Origin: Microcaldota archaeon
GTDB lineage: Archaea; Micrarchaeota; Micrarchaeia; Micrarchaeales; Micrarchaeaceae
Length of the DNA stretch: 6,330 bases
Assembly (NCBI GenBank): GCA_021829015.1
Contig: JAJZOJ010000038.1
Coordinates: 1 to 6,330, forward strand
Direction: 5' to 3'
Shown: positions 5,052-6,330 of the stretch, piece by piece
How positions within the stretch are numbered: position 1 is the first letter of the stretch
Layout of the letters: each line of letters begins with the position of its first letter
Translations under genes and position numbers: made by a program
The notes under the pieces: generated by a model
The model's database searches: none
Seen by the model: the letters and a program-made list of their open reading frames with translations, nothing else
What the model was told of the DNA's origin: nothing

Positions 5052-6317
5052 TCACTTCGTGACCACGTCAAGGATTATCCCTGCGCCTACAGTCTCTCCC
5101 ATGTCCCTTATCGCGAACCTCCCGAGCTGCGGGAAGTCGCTGAACTTCTCCAGGCATATGGGCTTCGTCGGCTTTATCTTGACTACCGCGACGTCCCCGG
5201 TCTTGATGGTCTCCGGATTCTTCTCGGCCGTCTGCCCGGTCTTCGGATCCTTCCTCTCGACTATGTCCACTATCGTGCAGGCAAGCTGCGCGGTGTGTAT
5301 GTGGAATACCGGGGTGTAGCCCTTGGCTATAACGTTCTGGTGGTGCAGCACTATTATCTGCGCCGTGAACTCAGATGCGACCGTCGGCGGGTTGTTTGAC
5401 GGGCCTATCACGTCTCCCCTCTTTATGTCCTTCCTGTCGACGTTCTTTATGTTGAATCCGATGTTGTCGCCAGGCTGCGCCTGCTGCAGCTGCTGGTGGT
5501 GCATCTCGATGCTCTTTACCTCGGACTTTGCCCCGCTCGGCATTATCACGATCGGGTCGCCTACCTTGAGGACTCCGGTCTCAACCCTTCCTACAGGTAC
5601 AGTTCCGAATCCGGATATGCTGAAGACGTCCTGTATCGGGAGCCTGAGCGGCTTGTTCGTTGGCTTCTCTGGCACCACAAGGGTGTCTAGCGCCTCGAGC
5701 AGGGTCGGGCCGTTGTACCACGGCATCTTCTCCGACTTCTTGCCGGCGTTGTCGCCAATCTGCGCCGAATAGGGTATGAACGGTATCTTGTCGACCTTGA
5801 AGCCCAGCTGCTTAAGCAGTGCTGTGGCCTCGGTCTTTATCGCCTCGTACTTCTGCTGGCTGTAGTTGGATACGTCCATCTTGTTTACCCCAACTATGAG
5901 CTGCGGGACTCCGAGTACGTTTATCAGTATCGCGTGCTCCCTTGTCTGGGGCTTTATCCCTTCCTCAGCGCTTATCACGAGCACCGCGGCGTCTGCCTGG
6001 CTCGCTCCAGTAATCATGTTCTTTACGAAGTCCCTGTGTCCTGGGGCATCTATTATCGTGAAGAAGTACTTCGGGGTCTGGAACTCCTTGTGGGCTATGT
6101 CTATCGTTATTCCCCTCTCCCTTTCCTCCTTCAGGTTGTCCATGACGAACGCGAACTCGAAGGTTGGCCTGTTGAACTGCTGCGTCAGCTCCTTATACCT
6201 TGCTATGTCCCTGTCCGTTATCGCCCCCGTTTCATAAAGCATCCTTCCTACTGTCGTCGACTTTCCGTGGTCAACGTGACCTATAAAGATCAGATTCATG
6301 TGTGGTTTGTCTGCCAT
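5052..6317 (-). CDS. tuf: Translation elongation factor 1A (aEF1A, EF-Tu homologue)
   Basis: GTP-dependent carrier of aminoacyl-tRNA to the ribosomal A site, cytosolic, 421 residues from the ATG at 6317, full length for archaeal EF1A. The GTPase domain shows G1 GHVDHGKS (13-20), G2 with T71 (RGITID), G3 DAPGH (90-94), G4 NKMD (145-148) and G5 SAQ (184-186). Domain II begins around 222 ([20 protein letters not shown], 226-245) and domain III around 317 to the end. Long EF1A-specific insertions relative to bacterial EF-Tu mark it as archaeal/eukaryotic type. The segment [21 protein letters not shown] (273-293) carries a glutamine-rich stretch where many archaea have acidic residues. A GTG at 6326 is in frame, but it forms part of GGTGA (6327-6323), the ribosome site 5 nt before the ATG at 6317, so the later start is chosen. 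Confidence 0.97.
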   Translation of the reverse strand: MADKPHMNLIFIGHVDHGKSTTVGRMLYETGAITDRDIARYKELTQQFNRPTFEFAFVMDNLKEERERGITIDIAHKEFQTPKYFFTIIDAPGHRDFVKNMITGASQADAAVLVISAEEGIKPQTREHAILINVLGVPQLIVGVNKMDVSNYSQQKYEAIKTEATALLKQLGFKVDKIPFIPYSAQIGDNAGKKSEKMPWYNGPTLLEALDTLVVPEKPTNKPLRLPIQDVFSISGFGTVPVGRVETGVLKVGDPIVIMPSGAKSEVKSIEMHHQQLQQAQPGDNIGFNIKNVDRKDIKRGDVIGPSNNPPTVASEFTAQIIVLHHQNVIAKGYTPVFHIHTAQLACTIVDIVERKDPKTGQTAEKNPETIKTGDVAVVKIKPTKPICLEKFSDFPQLGRFAIRDMGETVGAGIILDVVTK

Positions 6318-6330
6318 TCGTTTCACCGAT

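Noticed and set aside
4720..5772. Plus-strand open frames across the tuf-rpsJ region (4720-5319, 5323-5772)
   Set aside because: They are antisense to the highly conserved uS10 and EF1A genes and show no protein-family features.
6318..6326. GTG at 6326 as start of elongation factor 1A
   Set aside because: It is part of the GGTGA ribosome site placed 5 nt before the ATG at 6317, and MADKPHMNL is the usual type of EF1A start.

Overview
The window looks like part of an archaeal chromosome. It carries an archaeal-type elongation factor 1A gene followed by ribosomal protein uS10, a tRNA-Glu gene without an encoded CCA end, TATA-like boxes at archaeal spacing, and several short-leader or possibly leaderless starts with GTG or TTG codons. 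Core-gene base composition is intermediate and rich in AGG/AAG/ATA codons. The combination recalls the Micrarchaeota/ARMAN group, but that placement is a guess from protein flavour and was not tested.

Left part (1-1551), accessory: a tRNA-Glu(UUC) gene on the minus strand (1477-1551) is followed 34 bp downstream by a tyrosine recombinase/integrase gene (195-1442, minus). After a 94-bp gap comes the first 33 codons of a type I restriction-modification methyltransferase, hsdM, running off the left edge. This section is visibly more A+T-rich than the rest. The arrangement is that of a restriction-modification island joined to a tRNA gene by its integrase. The gap between tRNA and integrase holds two adjacent inverted repeats.

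Middle part (1552-4590), housekeeping plus two less-known genes: a palindromic TATA box separates the tRNA from dcd (dCTP deaminase family, plus strand). dcd converges on and overlaps by 14 bp the sua5 gene (threonylcarbamoyl-AMP synthase, minus strand). sua5 is divergent from a small PH-domain-like protein with a C-terminal zinc ribbon. That gene is followed on the same strand by a membrane-anchored SIMPL (DUF541) domain protein with its own TATA box, which ends in a hairpin plus T-tract.

Right part (4591-6330), translation: a 90-bp patch of nested short direct repeats, then the minus-strand tuf (aEF1A)-rpsJ (uS10) pair, the conserved end of the archaeal str operon. It ends in its own hairpin/pyrimidine-tract terminator. 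No CRISPR array, insertion sequence or rRNA was seen. The most interesting part is the tRNA-integrase-hsdM junction.
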